Positions 1-8,609 are shown, counted from the first letter of the stretch. The stretch: 18,738 nt of DNA from JBLHUT01 sp047629975 (GCA_047629975.1 JBLHUT010000033.1:1-18738), one strand, 5' to 3'. The notes: generated by a model not told the origin, from the letters alone. Program-made: numbers and translations.

Positions 1-2
1 CG

Positions 3-1421
3 GGCGGTCACGCGATGATCGCACAGGAGTTGCAGGACGGTCGCCGTCAGGTGCAATGGGGCCATGCAACGGGCACCCAGATCGCACCTGCAATGCGGTT
101 CCAGACTGCGCCGCTATACCTCACTTATTCCGATACTGGCCTGAACGGCTGCGCGGTCAGTTTCCAGCGTCACCTGCGTGACCGGATTGTGACCTGGCCA
201 AAGCCGGAGACACCCCGACCTGTCCACTACAATTGTTGGGAGGCTGTCTATTTTGATCACAATTGGCCTGTCCTCAAGGACATCTCAGAACGTGCAGCAC
301 ATCTGGGGGCAGAGCGGTTTGTGCTCGATGACGGCTGGTTCGGGCAGCGTGATGATGACACCACCAGCCTGTCCGACTGGATCATTGACGCACGTAAATA
401 CCCCGACGGTTTGACGCCATTGATTGATCATGTGCACAGCCTTGGCATGACGTTTGGTCTGTGGTTCGAGCCCGAGATGATCTCGGAGAACAGCGATGTC
501 TATCGCTCCAAACCTGACTGGGTTCTGGGTGCGCCGGACCAGATACTCGGACGGCAACAAAAAGTGCTGAACATGGCGCTGCCGCAGGTCCGTGACTTCC
601 TGTATGACCGTATTTCGGCCGTTCTGCGCGATAATTCCATCGACTACATCAAGTGGGATCACAACCGTGTTCTGCCCACGCCCGATGCGGCGCAGACCCA
701 CGGGACCTATGGGCTGCTTGATCGTCTGCGCTCCGATTTCCCGCTGGTCGAGATCGAAAGCTGCGCCTCGGGGGGCGGGCGGATCGATTTCGGGATTATG
801 TCACGGACCCAGCGGGTCTGGCTGTCCGACAGCAACGACGCGCTGGAGCGTTTGCGCATCCAGCATGATGCGGCACTGTTCCTGCCCTTGGCTGTCACGG
901 GCAGTCACGTGGGCCCGCGCCACTGCCACACCTCTGGTCGTACGCTTGATATCACCTTTCGCGCGTGGGTCGCCGCACAGCGCCACATGGGGTTCGAGAT
1001 GGACCCGCGTGAGCTGGATGCCCGCGAAACCGAAATTCTGATGCGCGTCACGCAGTGGTGGAAAGACAACCGGGTATGGATGCGTGCGGCCGATATCCTG
1101 CGCCTCGACAGTGCCGACCCTGCCGTTATCGCAGAACAGCAGCATGATCCGTCAGGCGCGCGTTTTGTCGTCTTCGCAGGCAAAGCGGCAACCAGTGCAC
1201 AAATCTCACCGCGCCCACTGCGGCTTACAGCTCTTGATCCCGCAGCGATGTATAAAATCACCCTTGCCAACCGCGACGAGGTGGTTGGCCTGTCACGCGG
1301 CACACCCGCACTCAAACAGTGTGACCTTGTGCTGTCGGGCAGATATCTCATGAACCACGGCGTGACCCTGCCATGGTCGTTCCCCGAACGCATGTGGGTC
1401 GTTGAAGGAACACGGCTATGA
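3..1421 (+). CDS. GH36 alpha-galactosidase, 5'-truncated by the window edge
   Basis: Hydrolyses terminal alpha-1,6-galactosyl residues (melibiose, raffinose type) to release galactose. The reading frame is open to the left edge, so the first Met at 15 is probably internal. GH36 proteins are usually about 700 residues, so roughly 230-250 N-terminal residues should lie outside the window. Counting from that Met, the catalytic barrel shows WEAVYFDHN (75-83), VLDDGWFG (103-110) and GLWFEPEM. IKWDHNR contains the likely nucleophile D215, ESCASGGGRIDFG follows, and WLSDSND contains the likely acid/base D272. These are hallmark GH36 motifs. No signal peptide can be judged. The stop overlaps the next start (ATGA, 1418-1421), so it is cotranscribed with the galactonate-pathway genes. 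The family is certain; the preferred galactoside cannot be read from the sequence. Confidence 0.93.
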   Translation, partial: GGHAMIAQELQDGRRQVQWGHATGTQIAPAMRFQTAPLYLTYSDTGLNGCAVSFQRHLRDRIVTWPKPETPRPVHYNCWEAVYFDHNWPVLKDISERAAHLGAERFVLDDGWFGQRDDDTTSLSDWIIDARKYPDGLTPLIDHVHSLGMTFGLWFEPEMISENSDVYRSKPDWVLGAPDQILGRQQKVLNMALPQVRDFLYDRISAVLRDNSIDYIKWDHNRVLPTPDAAQTHGTYGLLDRLRSDFPLVEIESCASGGGRIDFGIMSRTQRVWLSDSNDALERLRIQHDAALFLPLAVTGSHVGPRHCHTSGRTLDITFRAWVAAQRHMGFEMDPRELDARETEILMRVTQWWKDNRVWMRAADILRLDSADPAVIAEQQHDPSGARFVVFAGKAATSAQISPRPLRLTALDPAAMYKITLANRDEVVGLSRGTPALKQCDLVLSGRYLMNHGVTLPWSFPERMWVVEGTRL

Positions 1422-3127
1422 CAAAAGAAAGACGCAGCCGCGCATGGTACGGAAAAACCGATCGTGACGGATTTATCCACCGCAGCTGGATGAAAAACCA
1501 GGGCTTCCCGGATCATGTTTTTGATGGCCGTCCCATTATCGGCATCTGCAACACATGGTCCGAACTTACCCCTTGCAACTCGGGTCTGCGCGAGCTGGCC
1601 GAGGGGGTCAAACGCGGTGTTTGGGAGGCGGGTGGTTTCCCTGTCGAGTTCCCTGTGATGAGCCTTGGCGAGACCCAGATGAAGCCGACTGCGATGCTGT
1701 TTCGCAACCTGCTTGCGATGGACGTGGAAGAGAGCATCCGCGCCTATGGCATCGACGGTGTGGTCCTGCTGGGGGGGTGTGACAAGACAACACCGGGCCA
1801 GTTGATGGGGGCTGCCAGTGTCGATCTGCCGACTATCGTGGTAAGCTCGGGTCCCATGCTCAACGGGAAGTGGAAGGGCAAGGATATCGGTTCCGGCACG
1901 GACGTTTGGAAATTCTCCGAGGCCGTGCGTGCGGGCGAGATGACCTTGCAGGATTTTATGGCAGCAGAATCTGGCATGAGCCGCTCCAAAGGTGTGTGCA
2001 TGACGATGGGCACGGCATCAACGATGGCGAGTTTGGTCGAGGCGATGGGGATGTCGCTGCCGACAAATGCCGCCTTGCCAGCGGTCGATGCGCGACGCAT
2101 GGCGCTGGCGCATCTGACGGGCAAACGCATCGTCGAAATGGTAGAGGAGGATATCAGGCTGTCGCAGGTTATCACCCGTGCCTCCATGGAAAATGCCATT
2201 CTTGCCAATGCGGCTGTTGGTGGATCGACCAATGCGGTGATCCACCTTCTGGCGATTGCGGGGCGTGTCGGGATTGATCTGTCCCTTGATGACTTCGAGC
2301 TTGGTTCGGATATTCCGCTGCTGGTCAACTGTATGCCTTCGGGCAAATATCTGATGGAGGATTTCTGTTATGCTGGTGGAATGCCCGTCGTGTTGTCGCG
2401 CCTGCGCGAAAAATTGCGCCCTGCAAAAACGGTGATGGGCGATGATATCCTCGCTTATGCCGAAGGGGCCGAATGCTACAACGAGGATGTGATCCGCCCG
2501 TTGGACAATCCGTTGCGCCCTGCGGCGGGGCTCAAAGTATTGCGCGGCAATATCGCGCCCAACGGTGCAATCGTGAAACCTTCGGCTGCGACCGATACGC
2601 TGTTGGAACATGAGGGCGCGGCGTATGTTTTCGAGAATATCGAGGACATGAAAGCCAACATCGACCGCGAGGATTTGCCTGTAACGGCCGATACCGTGCT
2701 GGTTCTCAAAGGGTGTGGGCCCAAGGGATATCCGGGCATGCCCGAGGTCGGCAACATGCCGATCCCTGCGCGGCTGGTCAAAGAGGGGGTGCGCGACATG
2801 GTGCGTGTGTCGGATGCACGCATGTCAGGTACGGCTTACGGCACGGTCATCCTTCATGTCAGCCCTGAATCGAACGCGGGCGGTAATCTTGGACTTGTCC
2901 AAACCGGTGATCGCATCCGCCTGTCCGTGCGTGAGGGTACGCTTGATGTGCTCGTATCGGACGAGATATTGGCAAAGCGTCGTGAAGCATGGACGCCGGA
3001 CCCGCCGCATTACTTACGCGGTTACGCCAAGCTTTATGTCGATACTGTTTTACAAGCGGACCAAGGTGCGGACCTTGATTTTCTGGTGGGCAAAGACACC
3101 CGCCCCGTTACAAGGGAAAGCCACTGA
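1418..3127 (+). CDS. IlvD/EDD-family sugar-acid dehydratase (probable galactonate dehydratase)
   Basis: Iron-sulfur dehydratase of the dihydroxyacid/6-phosphogluconate dehydratase superfamily, 569 aa, full length for the pentonate/hexonate subgroup. Three cysteines stand where the cluster ligands are expected: C53 (ELTPCNS), C121 (GGCDKTTPG) and C194 (VCMTMGTAS). As I recall, the 68- and 73-residue spacings match the [2Fe-2S] ligands of rhizobial L-arabinonate dehydratase. The C-terminal half has KGCGPKGYPGMPEVGN and ARMSGTAYGT, where S470 is the likely catalytic serine. The start overlaps the alpha-galactosidase stop (ATGA) and the stop overlaps the SDR start (TGATG). The neighbouring DgoK and DgoA act on 2-keto-3-deoxygalactonate and its phosphate, so galactonate is the inferred substrate and this gene would replace the enolase-type DgoD. 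Arabinonate, fuconate or xylonate remain possible. The family is certain, the substrate inferred. Confidence 0.9.
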   Translation: MTKERRSRAWYGKTDRDGFIHRSWMKNQGFPDHVFDGRPIIGICNTWSELTPCNSGLRELAEGVKRGVWEAGGFPVEFPVMSLGETQMKPTAMLFRNLLAMDVEESIRAYGIDGVVLLGGCDKTTPGQLMGAASVDLPTIVVSSGPMLNGKWKGKDIGSGTDVWKFSEAVRAGEMTLQDFMAAESGMSRSKGVCMTMGTASTMASLVEAMGMSLPTNAALPAVDARRMALAHLTGKRIVEMVEEDIRLSQVITRASMENAILANAAVGGSTNAVIHLLAIAGRVGIDLSLDDFELGSDIPLLVNCMPSGKYLMEDFCYAGGMPVVLSRLREKLRPAKTVMGDDILAYAEGAECYNEDVIRPLDNPLRPAAGLKVLRGNIAPNGAIVKPSAATDTLLEHEGAAYVFENIEDMKANIDREDLPVTADTVLVLKGCGPKGYPGMPEVGNMPIPARLVKEGVRDMVRVSDARMSGTAYGTVILHVSPESNAGGNLGLVQTGDRIRLSVREGTLDVLVSDEILAKRREAWTPDPPHYLRGYAKLYVDTVLQADQGADLDFLVGKDTRPVTRESH

Positions 3128-3897
3128 TGAGCACCCACAGCATTTTTCCCGACCTGCGCGGACAGTCGGTTTTTATCACGGGCGGCGGTGCGGGTATCGG
3201 TGCATTTCTGACCGACGGATTTATGGCGCAAGGGGCGAAAGTCAGCTTTGTCCAGCGCAGCGATTCCTCTGCGTTTTGCGACGAGATGGAAGCAAGGCAC
3301 GGCCAGCGCCCTTTTGCCCAGACCTGTGATATCTCGGACATCCCGGCGCTCAGGCGTTGCCTGGCCGCCGCGGCCGGGGCGCAGGGACCCGTTACCGTCC
3401 TGATCAACAATGCTGCAAACGATGCACGCCACAGCACCGAAGAAGTGACCGAGGAATTCTGGGACCAGTCCCAAGCGATCAACCTCAAATCCTATTTCTT
3501 CGCTTGCCAAGCTGTGATTGCAGGCATGCGCGCGGCGGGGGGCGGCGCGATTGTGAACATGAGTTCCATCTCTTATATGATTGGCAATGCGGGTTACCCG
3601 TCCTACACGACTGCAAATGCGGGTATCAACGGAATGACACGTTCGCTTGCGCGCGAATTCGGGCCGGACAAAATTCGCCTGAATGCGTTGGCACCCGGAT
3701 GGGTCCTCACCGACAAACAGATCGAGAAGTGGGTCACGCCCGAAGCGCTGGCAGCACACGTCGAGCGCCAATGCCTGAAGGACACGCTAAGGCCCGAAGA
3801 CATGGTGGACACGGTGTTGTTCTTGTCCTCAACCTCCAGCCGCATGATGACGGGGCAATTGATCGCCGTTGATGGCGGTGTTGTAGTGACAGGTTAG
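3127..3897 (+). CDS. SDR-family aldose 1-dehydrogenase-like protein lacking the catalytic lysine
   Basis: Short-chain dehydrogenase, 256 aa, a normal length. In overall pattern it resembles Caulobacter-type D-xylose 1-dehydrogenase: an NAD(P)-binding TGGGAGIG at 18-25, NNAANDARH at 94-102 and N119. The active-site serine S147 and tyrosine Y160 have the usual 13-residue spacing. In this operon it would oxidise galactose to galactonolactone ahead of the SMP-30 lactonase. The oddity is that the YxxxK motif reads Y-T-T-A-N: codon 3616-3618 is AAT, giving N164 in place of the lysine that positions cofactor and substrate in nearly all SDRs. The frame is otherwise intact, and the junctions (TGATG upstream, 9 bp to dgoK downstream) look like those of a normal operon gene. 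Activity is therefore uncertain. The SDR family is certain; the galactose-dehydrogenase role is inferred from context. Confidence 0.88.
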   Translation: MSTHSIFPDLRGQSVFITGGGAGIGAFLTDGFMAQGAKVSFVQRSDSSAFCDEMEARHGQRPFAQTCDISDIPALRRCLAAAAGAQGPVTVLINNAANDARHSTEEVTEEFWDQSQAINLKSYFFACQAVIAGMRAAGGGAIVNMSSISYMIGNAGYPSYTTANAGINGMTRSLAREFGPDKIRLNALAPGWVLTDKQIEKWVTPEALAAHVERQCLKDTLRPEDMVDTVLFLSSTSSRMMTGQLIAVDGGVVVTG

Positions 3898-3906
3898 GGG
3901 GAGGGG

Positions 3907-4830
3907 ATGGATACTATGCAACCTACAGCCGATTGGATCGCCGTCGATTGGGGAACAACGAACCTGCGGGTCTGGATGATGGGGCGCGACGGTGTGCCCT
4001 TTGCCCGAGACAGCTCTGACAAAGGGATGGCCGGTCTGGCGCGTGACATGTTCGAGCCCGCGCTGCTTGAGTTGATATCTCCCTATCTTGCGCCCGACCG
4101 TGTGACGCGGGTAATTTGTGCAGGGATGGTTGGCGCACGCGAAGGGTGGCTGGAGGCACCCTATGTTGCCACGCCTTGCGCCCCGCCAAGCGGGCAGGCG
4201 GCAGTATCCGCCCCTTGCACTGACCCGCGATTGTCCGTGCGCATTCTGCCAGGGGTCAAGCAGATGGCCCCCCCCGACGTGATGCGCGGTGAAGAAACCC
4301 AGATTGCAGGCGTTTTGCACAGCCACCCTGATTTTGACGGCATCCTGTGTCTGCCCGGCACCCATACCAAATGGGTTCATATCAGTGCAGGCGAGATCGT
4401 CAGTTTCCAGACCTGCATGACGGGCGAGATGTTTGCGCTTTTGTCGCAGCAATCTGTCCTGCGCCATTCCGTCACCAGCGATGGTTGGAATGCCGACAGC
4501 TTTTTGACGGGCGTTGCAAACGCGATGGACCGCCCCCAGACCTTTGCTGCACAGCTGTTCGGTATGCGCGCCGCAGGGCTGTTGCTGGACACCCCTGCCG
4601 ATGCAGGACGTGCACGTCTGTCAGGGCTGTTGGTCGGACTGGAACTGGCTGGAACACGTCCCTACTGGCTGGGGCGTCATGTGGCGATCCTTGGCGCGGA
4701 TGCCATTGCCGCGCACTACCGCACCGCGCTGGCCGAGCAGGGCATTCAGGCAGAAATGCTGGAAATCACCGACTTGACGCTTGCTGGACTGACCCGCGCA
4801 TATAATTTACAAAAAGGGGCCTCGACATGA
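3907..4830 (+). CDS. dgoK: 2-dehydro-3-deoxygalactonokinase DgoK
   Basis: Phosphorylates 2-keto-3-deoxygalactonate with ATP to the 6-phosphate that DgoA cleaves; cytoplasmic. The 307 aa match the usual DgoK length. Family landmarks are VDWGTTNLR near the N terminus (13-21, phosphate-binding region of the ASKHA-like fold), CAGMVGAREGW (71-81), MRGEETQ (126-132), LPGTHTKWV (149-157) and FQTCMTGEMF. The chosen ATG at 3907 follows an AGGGGGAGGGG Shine-Dalgarno stretch immediately after the SDR stop. A second Met lies three codons in. The 3' end overlaps dgoA by ATGA (4827-4830), which implies translational coupling of two consecutive steps. Together with dgoA this gene fixes the pathway as galactonate catabolism rather than pentonate catabolism. 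Confidence 0.95.
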   Translation: MDTMQPTADWIAVDWGTTNLRVWMMGRDGVPFARDSSDKGMAGLARDMFEPALLELISPYLAPDRVTRVICAGMVGAREGWLEAPYVATPCAPPSGQAAVSAPCTDPRLSVRILPGVKQMAPPDVMRGEETQIAGVLHSHPDFDGILCLPGTHTKWVHISAGEIVSFQTCMTGEMFALLSQQSVLRHSVTSDGWNADSFLTGVANAMDRPQTFAAQLFGMRAAGLLLDTPADAGRARLSGLLVGLELAGTRPYWLGRHVAILGADAIAAHYRTALAEQGIQAEMLEITDLTLAGLTRAYNLQKGAST

Positions 4831-5435
4831 GCCGGAATATCATTGCTATTCTGCGTGGCATCCAGCCGCATGAAGCCTGCGAGATTTGCGCAAGCCTGAT
4901 CGCACAGGGCATTACCCGTATCGAGGTGCCGCTGAACTCGCCCGAACCGCTCAAATCGATTGAGGCGATGGCACGCAGCCATGGGGCGGATGCGGTGATC
5001 GGTGCAGGGACCGTGTTGGAGGTGCAAAGCGTTTCGGATGTGGCAAATGCGGGCGGCAAGATGATTGTCTCGCCCAATACTGACATTGCGGTTATAGCAG
5101 CAAGCAAGGTGGCAGGCATGATGTCCTACCCCGGCGTTATGACCCCGACCGAGTGTTTCGCCGCCCTCAGGGCGGGGGCTGACGGGCTCAAGCTTTTCCC
5201 CTCCTTCTTGCTCGGGGTTGAGGGTTTGATGGCAATCAAGGCAGTCTTGCCTGCGGGAACCGAAACCTTTGCTGTGGGCGGTGTTGGCCCTGCCAATTTT
5301 GCAGAGTGGCTGTCAGCGGGTGTGACCGGATTTGGCCTTGGGTCCAGCCTGTATAAACCAGGCTACAGTGCCGCCGACGTTGACCGGCATGCACGCGAAG
5401 CGGTGGCAGCCTATGACAAGGCCCTGAGCCAGTGA
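4827..5435 (+). CDS. dgoA: 2-dehydro-3-deoxy-6-phosphogalactonate aldolase DgoA
   Basis: Class I KDPG/KDPGal aldolase of 202 aa. It splits 2-keto-3-deoxy-6-phosphogalactonate into pyruvate and glyceraldehyde-3-phosphate, the final step of the route. The N terminus has the family pattern IIAILRGIQP (5-14) and RIEVPLNSPEP with the general acid/base E33. VIGAGTVL follows, and DGLKLFPS carries the Schiff-base lysine K122. The C-terminal VGGVGPANFAEW and GFGLGSSLYKPG form the phosphate-binding end. The length and the PLNSPEP motif favour the galactonate branch over the gluconate branch (Eda), consistent with the adjacent dgoK. The stop overlaps the GTG start of the lactonase gene (GTGA). Confidence 0.94.
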   Translation: MSRNIIAILRGIQPHEACEICASLIAQGITRIEVPLNSPEPLKSIEAMARSHGADAVIGAGTVLEVQSVSDVANAGGKMIVSPNTDIAVIAASKVAGMMSYPGVMTPTECFAALRAGADGLKLFPSFLLGVEGLMAIKAVLPAGTETFAVGGVGPANFAEWLSAGVTGFGLGSSLYKPGYSAADVDRHAREAVAAYDKALSQ

Positions 5436-6277
5436 CCGCGCAAGTCTTTGACCCGCGTGCGTGTACATTGGGCGAAGGACCCCTGTGGCACCCGGAGCGC
5501 CAGCAGCTTTTCTGGTTCGACATTTTGGGCAAAACGCTTTTGACCCAAAGGGATGGGAAAGCTCATTTCTGGAAATTCGATGAATGTGTTTCTGCTGCTG
5601 GCTGGATTGATGCCGACACGCTGTTGATTGCCTCCGAGACAGGTCTTTGGCAGTTTGATCTGACACGCGGCGAACGCTCGTTGATTGCGCCGCTGGAGGC
5701 AGACCAGCCGTTGACCCGCTCGAATGACGGGCGCGCGGACCCTTGGGGTGGTTTCTGGATCGGCACGATGGGATTTAATGCAGAACCAGAAATGGGCGCG
5801 ATTTACAGGCTCTATAAAGGGGAATTGCGCGAACTTTTTGGTGACATCACTATCTCCAATTCCATCGCCTTTTCGCCCGACCGCCGCTTTGCCTATTACA
5901 CTGACACGCCGACGCGGCAGATCATGAAAGTTCCGCTGAACAGCAGTGATGGCTGGCCCGCGGGCAACCCCGAGGTTTTTGTGGATCTCAATCAGGGCAA
6001 ACGAAACCCTGACGGCTCTGTTGTGGATAGCGAAGGTTGCCTGTGGAATGCCCAATGGGGGGCTGGACAGGTCGCACGATATGCGTCTGACGGCACGTTG
6101 ATGGGGACGTATGACGTACCTGCCGCACAGGCCACATGCCCGGCATTTGGCGGACCGGACCTCGAGACTGTTTTTGTAACCTCCGCCGCACAGGGCCGTG
6201 ATGGCGCGCCGCATGGTCAGACCTTCCGGTTTGCGGCGGGCGTCAAAGGCCAGCGGGAACACCGGATAATTTTGTGA
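5432..6277 (+). CDS. SMP-30/gluconolactonase-family sugar lactonase (probable galactonolactonase)
   Basis: Six-bladed propeller lactonase of 281 aa that would open the aldonolactone made by the sugar dehydrogenase. Metal-ligand positions expected for the family are visible: E15 in LGEGPLW, N98 in SNDGRADPWGGFWIGTMG, N143 in ISNSIAFSPD and D194 in NPDGSVVD. The start is GTG at 5432, overlapping the dgoA stop as GTGA; no in-frame ATG lies near the N terminus, and LGEGPLW must be included. No signal peptide is visible, so it acts in the cytoplasm. It sits six bases upstream of the beta-galactosidase gene. Galactono-1,4- or 1,5-lactone is inferred from the operon; other aldonolactones are possible because this family is often promiscuous. 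Confidence 0.92.
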   Translation: MTAQVFDPRACTLGEGPLWHPERQQLFWFDILGKTLLTQRDGKAHFWKFDECVSAAGWIDADTLLIASETGLWQFDLTRGERSLIAPLEADQPLTRSNDGRADPWGGFWIGTMGFNAEPEMGAIYRLYKGELRELFGDITISNSIAFSPDRRFAYYTDTPTRQIMKVPLNSSDGWPAGNPEVFVDLNQGKRNPDGSVVDSEGCLWNAQWGAGQVARYASDGTLMGTYDVPAAQATCPAFGGPDLETVFVTSAAQGRDGAPHGQTFRFAAGVKGQREHRIIL

Positions 6278-6283
6278 GGCGCT

Positions 6284-8185
6284 ATGAAACGAACCCTTGG
6301 AACATGCTATTACCCTGAACAATGGCCTGTCGGGAAGTGGGAAAGCGATGCCCGTCGCATGGTGGAGGCAGGCCTGACATGGGTGCGGATCGGAGAGTTC
6401 TCATGGAGCAAGCTGGAGCCTGAACCTGACGCGTATCACTGGGACTGGCTTGATCTTGCGATTGAGACGCTGGGCAAGGCCGGGCTGAAAGTGGTGCTGG
6501 GTACTCCCACTGCTACTCCTCCGCGCTGGATGCTAAAACGTCACCCCGACATGCTGGCGGTTGATGTGGAGGGACGGCCGCGCAAGTTCGGCTCGCGGCG
6601 GCATTACTGTTTTAGCCATGAGGGATACAAAGAGGATTGCATCAGGATCGCGGAGTTGATGGCCCGCCGTTATAGCCCCAATCCGCATATCGCGGCGTGG
6701 CAGATCGACAATGAATATGGCTGCCATGATACAACAATCTCCTACAGCGATGCCGCGGCTGTGGCATTTCGCAACTGGCTTGAAAACCGTTATGGCACGA
6801 TCGCGAAACTGAATGCGGAATGGGGCAATACGTTCTGGTCGATGGACTATGACTGCTTTGATGATATCGACCCGCCAAACCTCACTGTGACAGAGGCAAA
6901 CCCGGCGCACAATTTGGCCTTTCGGCGGTTCAGTTCGGATCAGGTCGTCGTGTTCAACAGGCTACAGCTTGAGGTGATCCGGCGCCACAGCACCGCTCCC
7001 GTCAGCCATAACTACATGGGCAGGATCACTGATTTCGATCACTTCGCGGTGGGAGAAAATCTGGATATCGCCACATGGGACAGCTATCCGTTGGGATTTC
7101 TGGAAGACAGGGTAGGAGCCGATGCAGCGCATCAGCATAAATTTGCGCGCCAAGGTGACCCCGATTTCCAGGCGTTTCATCACGACCTTTACCGCGCCGT
7201 GGGGCACGGACGCTGGTGGGTGATGGAGCAACAGCCCGGTCCGGTGAACTGGGCGCCGCATAACCCCGTCCCTTTGCCCGGAATGGTGCGCCTGTGGTCA
7301 TGGGAGGCGTTCGCCCACGGCGCAGAGGCGGTATGTTATTTCCGCTGGCGGCAGGCACAATTCGCGCAAGAGCAACTGCATGCAGGCCTGCTGCGCCCCG
7401 ACAGCGCAGAGACGTTTGCGATGGAGGAAGTCCGGCAAGTGGGGGCAGAAATTGCCGACGCGCCTGATGTTGTGTCAGCACAAGCCCCTGTTGCGATTGT
7501 GTTTGATTATGATGCGGATTTTGCATGGGCAACCCAGCCCCATGGCCGCGATCTGAGCTATTTCGGGTTGGTGTTTCACACGTACAAAGCTTTGCGCAGG
7601 CAGGGACTGTCGGTGGATATTGTGCCCGCCACCACGCGCAATTTTGACGGCTACAAGTTGGTCATGGTTCCCGGTTTGATGTTTATGCAGCCCGCGTTGA
7701 AACACGCACTGGCAAGTTGCAACCGCGCTGTTGTTTACGGTCCGCGCACAGGCGCGCGAAATGCGGAAATGGCGATCCCTGTTCCGTTGCCGCCTGACAT
7801 TCCGGGTCTGGATGTGACAGTCGTACAGATTGAGAGCCTGCGCCCTGATCTGTGCGTTCTGCTCAAAGGCGGGGGACGGGTTATCTGCTACCGTGAAGTG
7901 CTGGAGGGGCGTGCAAAAGTTGTTCTGGAAAGCGAAGCAGGTGAGCCGGTTGCCATGAACAAAGACAATCAAACCTATCTCGGTGGCTGGCTGGATGACG
8001 CGACCCTTGACCGGTTTGTCCTGAAAACCTGCGCTGCGGCACAGATTGATACCCTCCCGATGCCCGAGGGTGTCCGTATTCGTACCACGGGAAAAGAGCG
8101 GTTCTGGTTCAACTACACCGCCCAGAGCGTTGCATGCCACGGCATCGAATTGAAACCTGCTGGCGTGTTGCGGGTCACGCTGTGA
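6284..8185 (+). CDS. GH42 beta-galactosidase
   Basis: Releases galactose from beta-galactosides. The 633 aa fit the GH42 domain plan: a catalytic barrel from LGTCYYPEQWP at the N terminus to about 390, a trimerisation domain with the FDYDADFAW region, and a short C-terminal beta domain. The acid/base is E144 in AWQIDNEYG and the nucleophile is E315 in WWVMEQQPGPVNW. YFRWRQAQFAQEQLHAGLL follows, as in typical members. No signal peptide is seen, so it is intracellular and would act on imported disaccharides or oligosaccharides. It starts six bases after the lactonase stop and is the last gene of the operon. No convincing terminator follows, only insertion-sequence debris. The exact linkage preference is not readable from sequence. 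Confidence 0.95.
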   Translation: MKRTLGTCYYPEQWPVGKWESDARRMVEAGLTWVRIGEFSWSKLEPEPDAYHWDWLDLAIETLGKAGLKVVLGTPTATPPRWMLKRHPDMLAVDVEGRPRKFGSRRHYCFSHEGYKEDCIRIAELMARRYSPNPHIAAWQIDNEYGCHDTTISYSDAAAVAFRNWLENRYGTIAKLNAEWGNTFWSMDYDCFDDIDPPNLTVTEANPAHNLAFRRFSSDQVVVFNRLQLEVIRRHSTAPVSHNYMGRITDFDHFAVGENLDIATWDSYPLGFLEDRVGADAAHQHKFARQGDPDFQAFHHDLYRAVGHGRWWVMEQQPGPVNWAPHNPVPLPGMVRLWSWEAFAHGAEAVCYFRWRQAQFAQEQLHAGLLRPDSAETFAMEEVRQVGAEIADAPDVVSAQAPVAIVFDYDADFAWATQPHGRDLSYFGLVFHTYKALRRQGLSVDIVPATTRNFDGYKLVMVPGLMFMQPALKHALASCNRAVVYGPRTGARNAEMAIPVPLPPDIPGLDVTVVQIESLRPDLCVLLKGGGRVICYREVLEGRAKVVLESEAGEPVAMNKDNQTYLGGWLDDATLDRFVLKTCAAAQIDTLPMPEGVRIRTTGKERFWFNYTAQSVACHGIELKPAGVLRVTL

Positions 8186-8609
8186 CAAAGGTTTTCGGCC
8201 ACGACCCGAAAGCAAAACCAGTCCAGCGCATTGCACTGCAGCGAGACGGGATCAGTACGACAATTTCCAGCAAGGGGGCGATCTTCCAAGACCCAAGGAT
8301 TGCGGGGCATGAGCATTCCGTTGTTTTGGATTGCCTGCGTTAAAGCGTTACCTGACCGACCCGAACTACTCTGGTGTGACTGGCGCGCGGGTTGCAAACC
8401 GGATCAAGGATGGTTTGTTGGTCGTGGACGGGGGCTACCATAAGCTGGACCAAACATTGACGGATAGGCAGCATCCGTTTGGTGGTCCGGAGAGGTGGTT
8501 CGGCCTTGCCGGTGTGTGGTCGAACAGTCTCAAACGGAAGTAGCCTTGGAGAATGTCCTGCCTGTCGAACACATGGGATCACAGCGGCCTTCGGGGCGAG
8601 AGTGACACG
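8186..8609 (+). other. Unassigned stretch between the galactoside operon and the IS256 remnant
   Basis: About 420 bases with no gene I can recognise. Two short + frames are open. One is 8134-8343, which overlaps the end of the beta-galactosidase; the other is 8331-8543 and ends in NSLKRK. Neither has a ribosome-binding site or a recognisable motif, and reverse-strand frames are no better. No intrinsic terminator for the upstream operon was found. The simplest explanation is remnant DNA from a decayed mobile element or gene. Confidence 0.4.

Noticed and set aside
5411..6322. Long reverse-strand open frame (303 codons) opposite the SMP-30 lactonase
   Set aside because: It has no recognisable motif or ribosome-binding site, and the + strand gene under it has clear metal-ligand motifs. 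Long antisense frames are common in G+C-rich genes.
7475..8236. Reverse-strand open frame of 253 codons opposite the end of GH42
   Set aside because: Shadow of the beta-galactosidase codon pattern; the translation has no family features.
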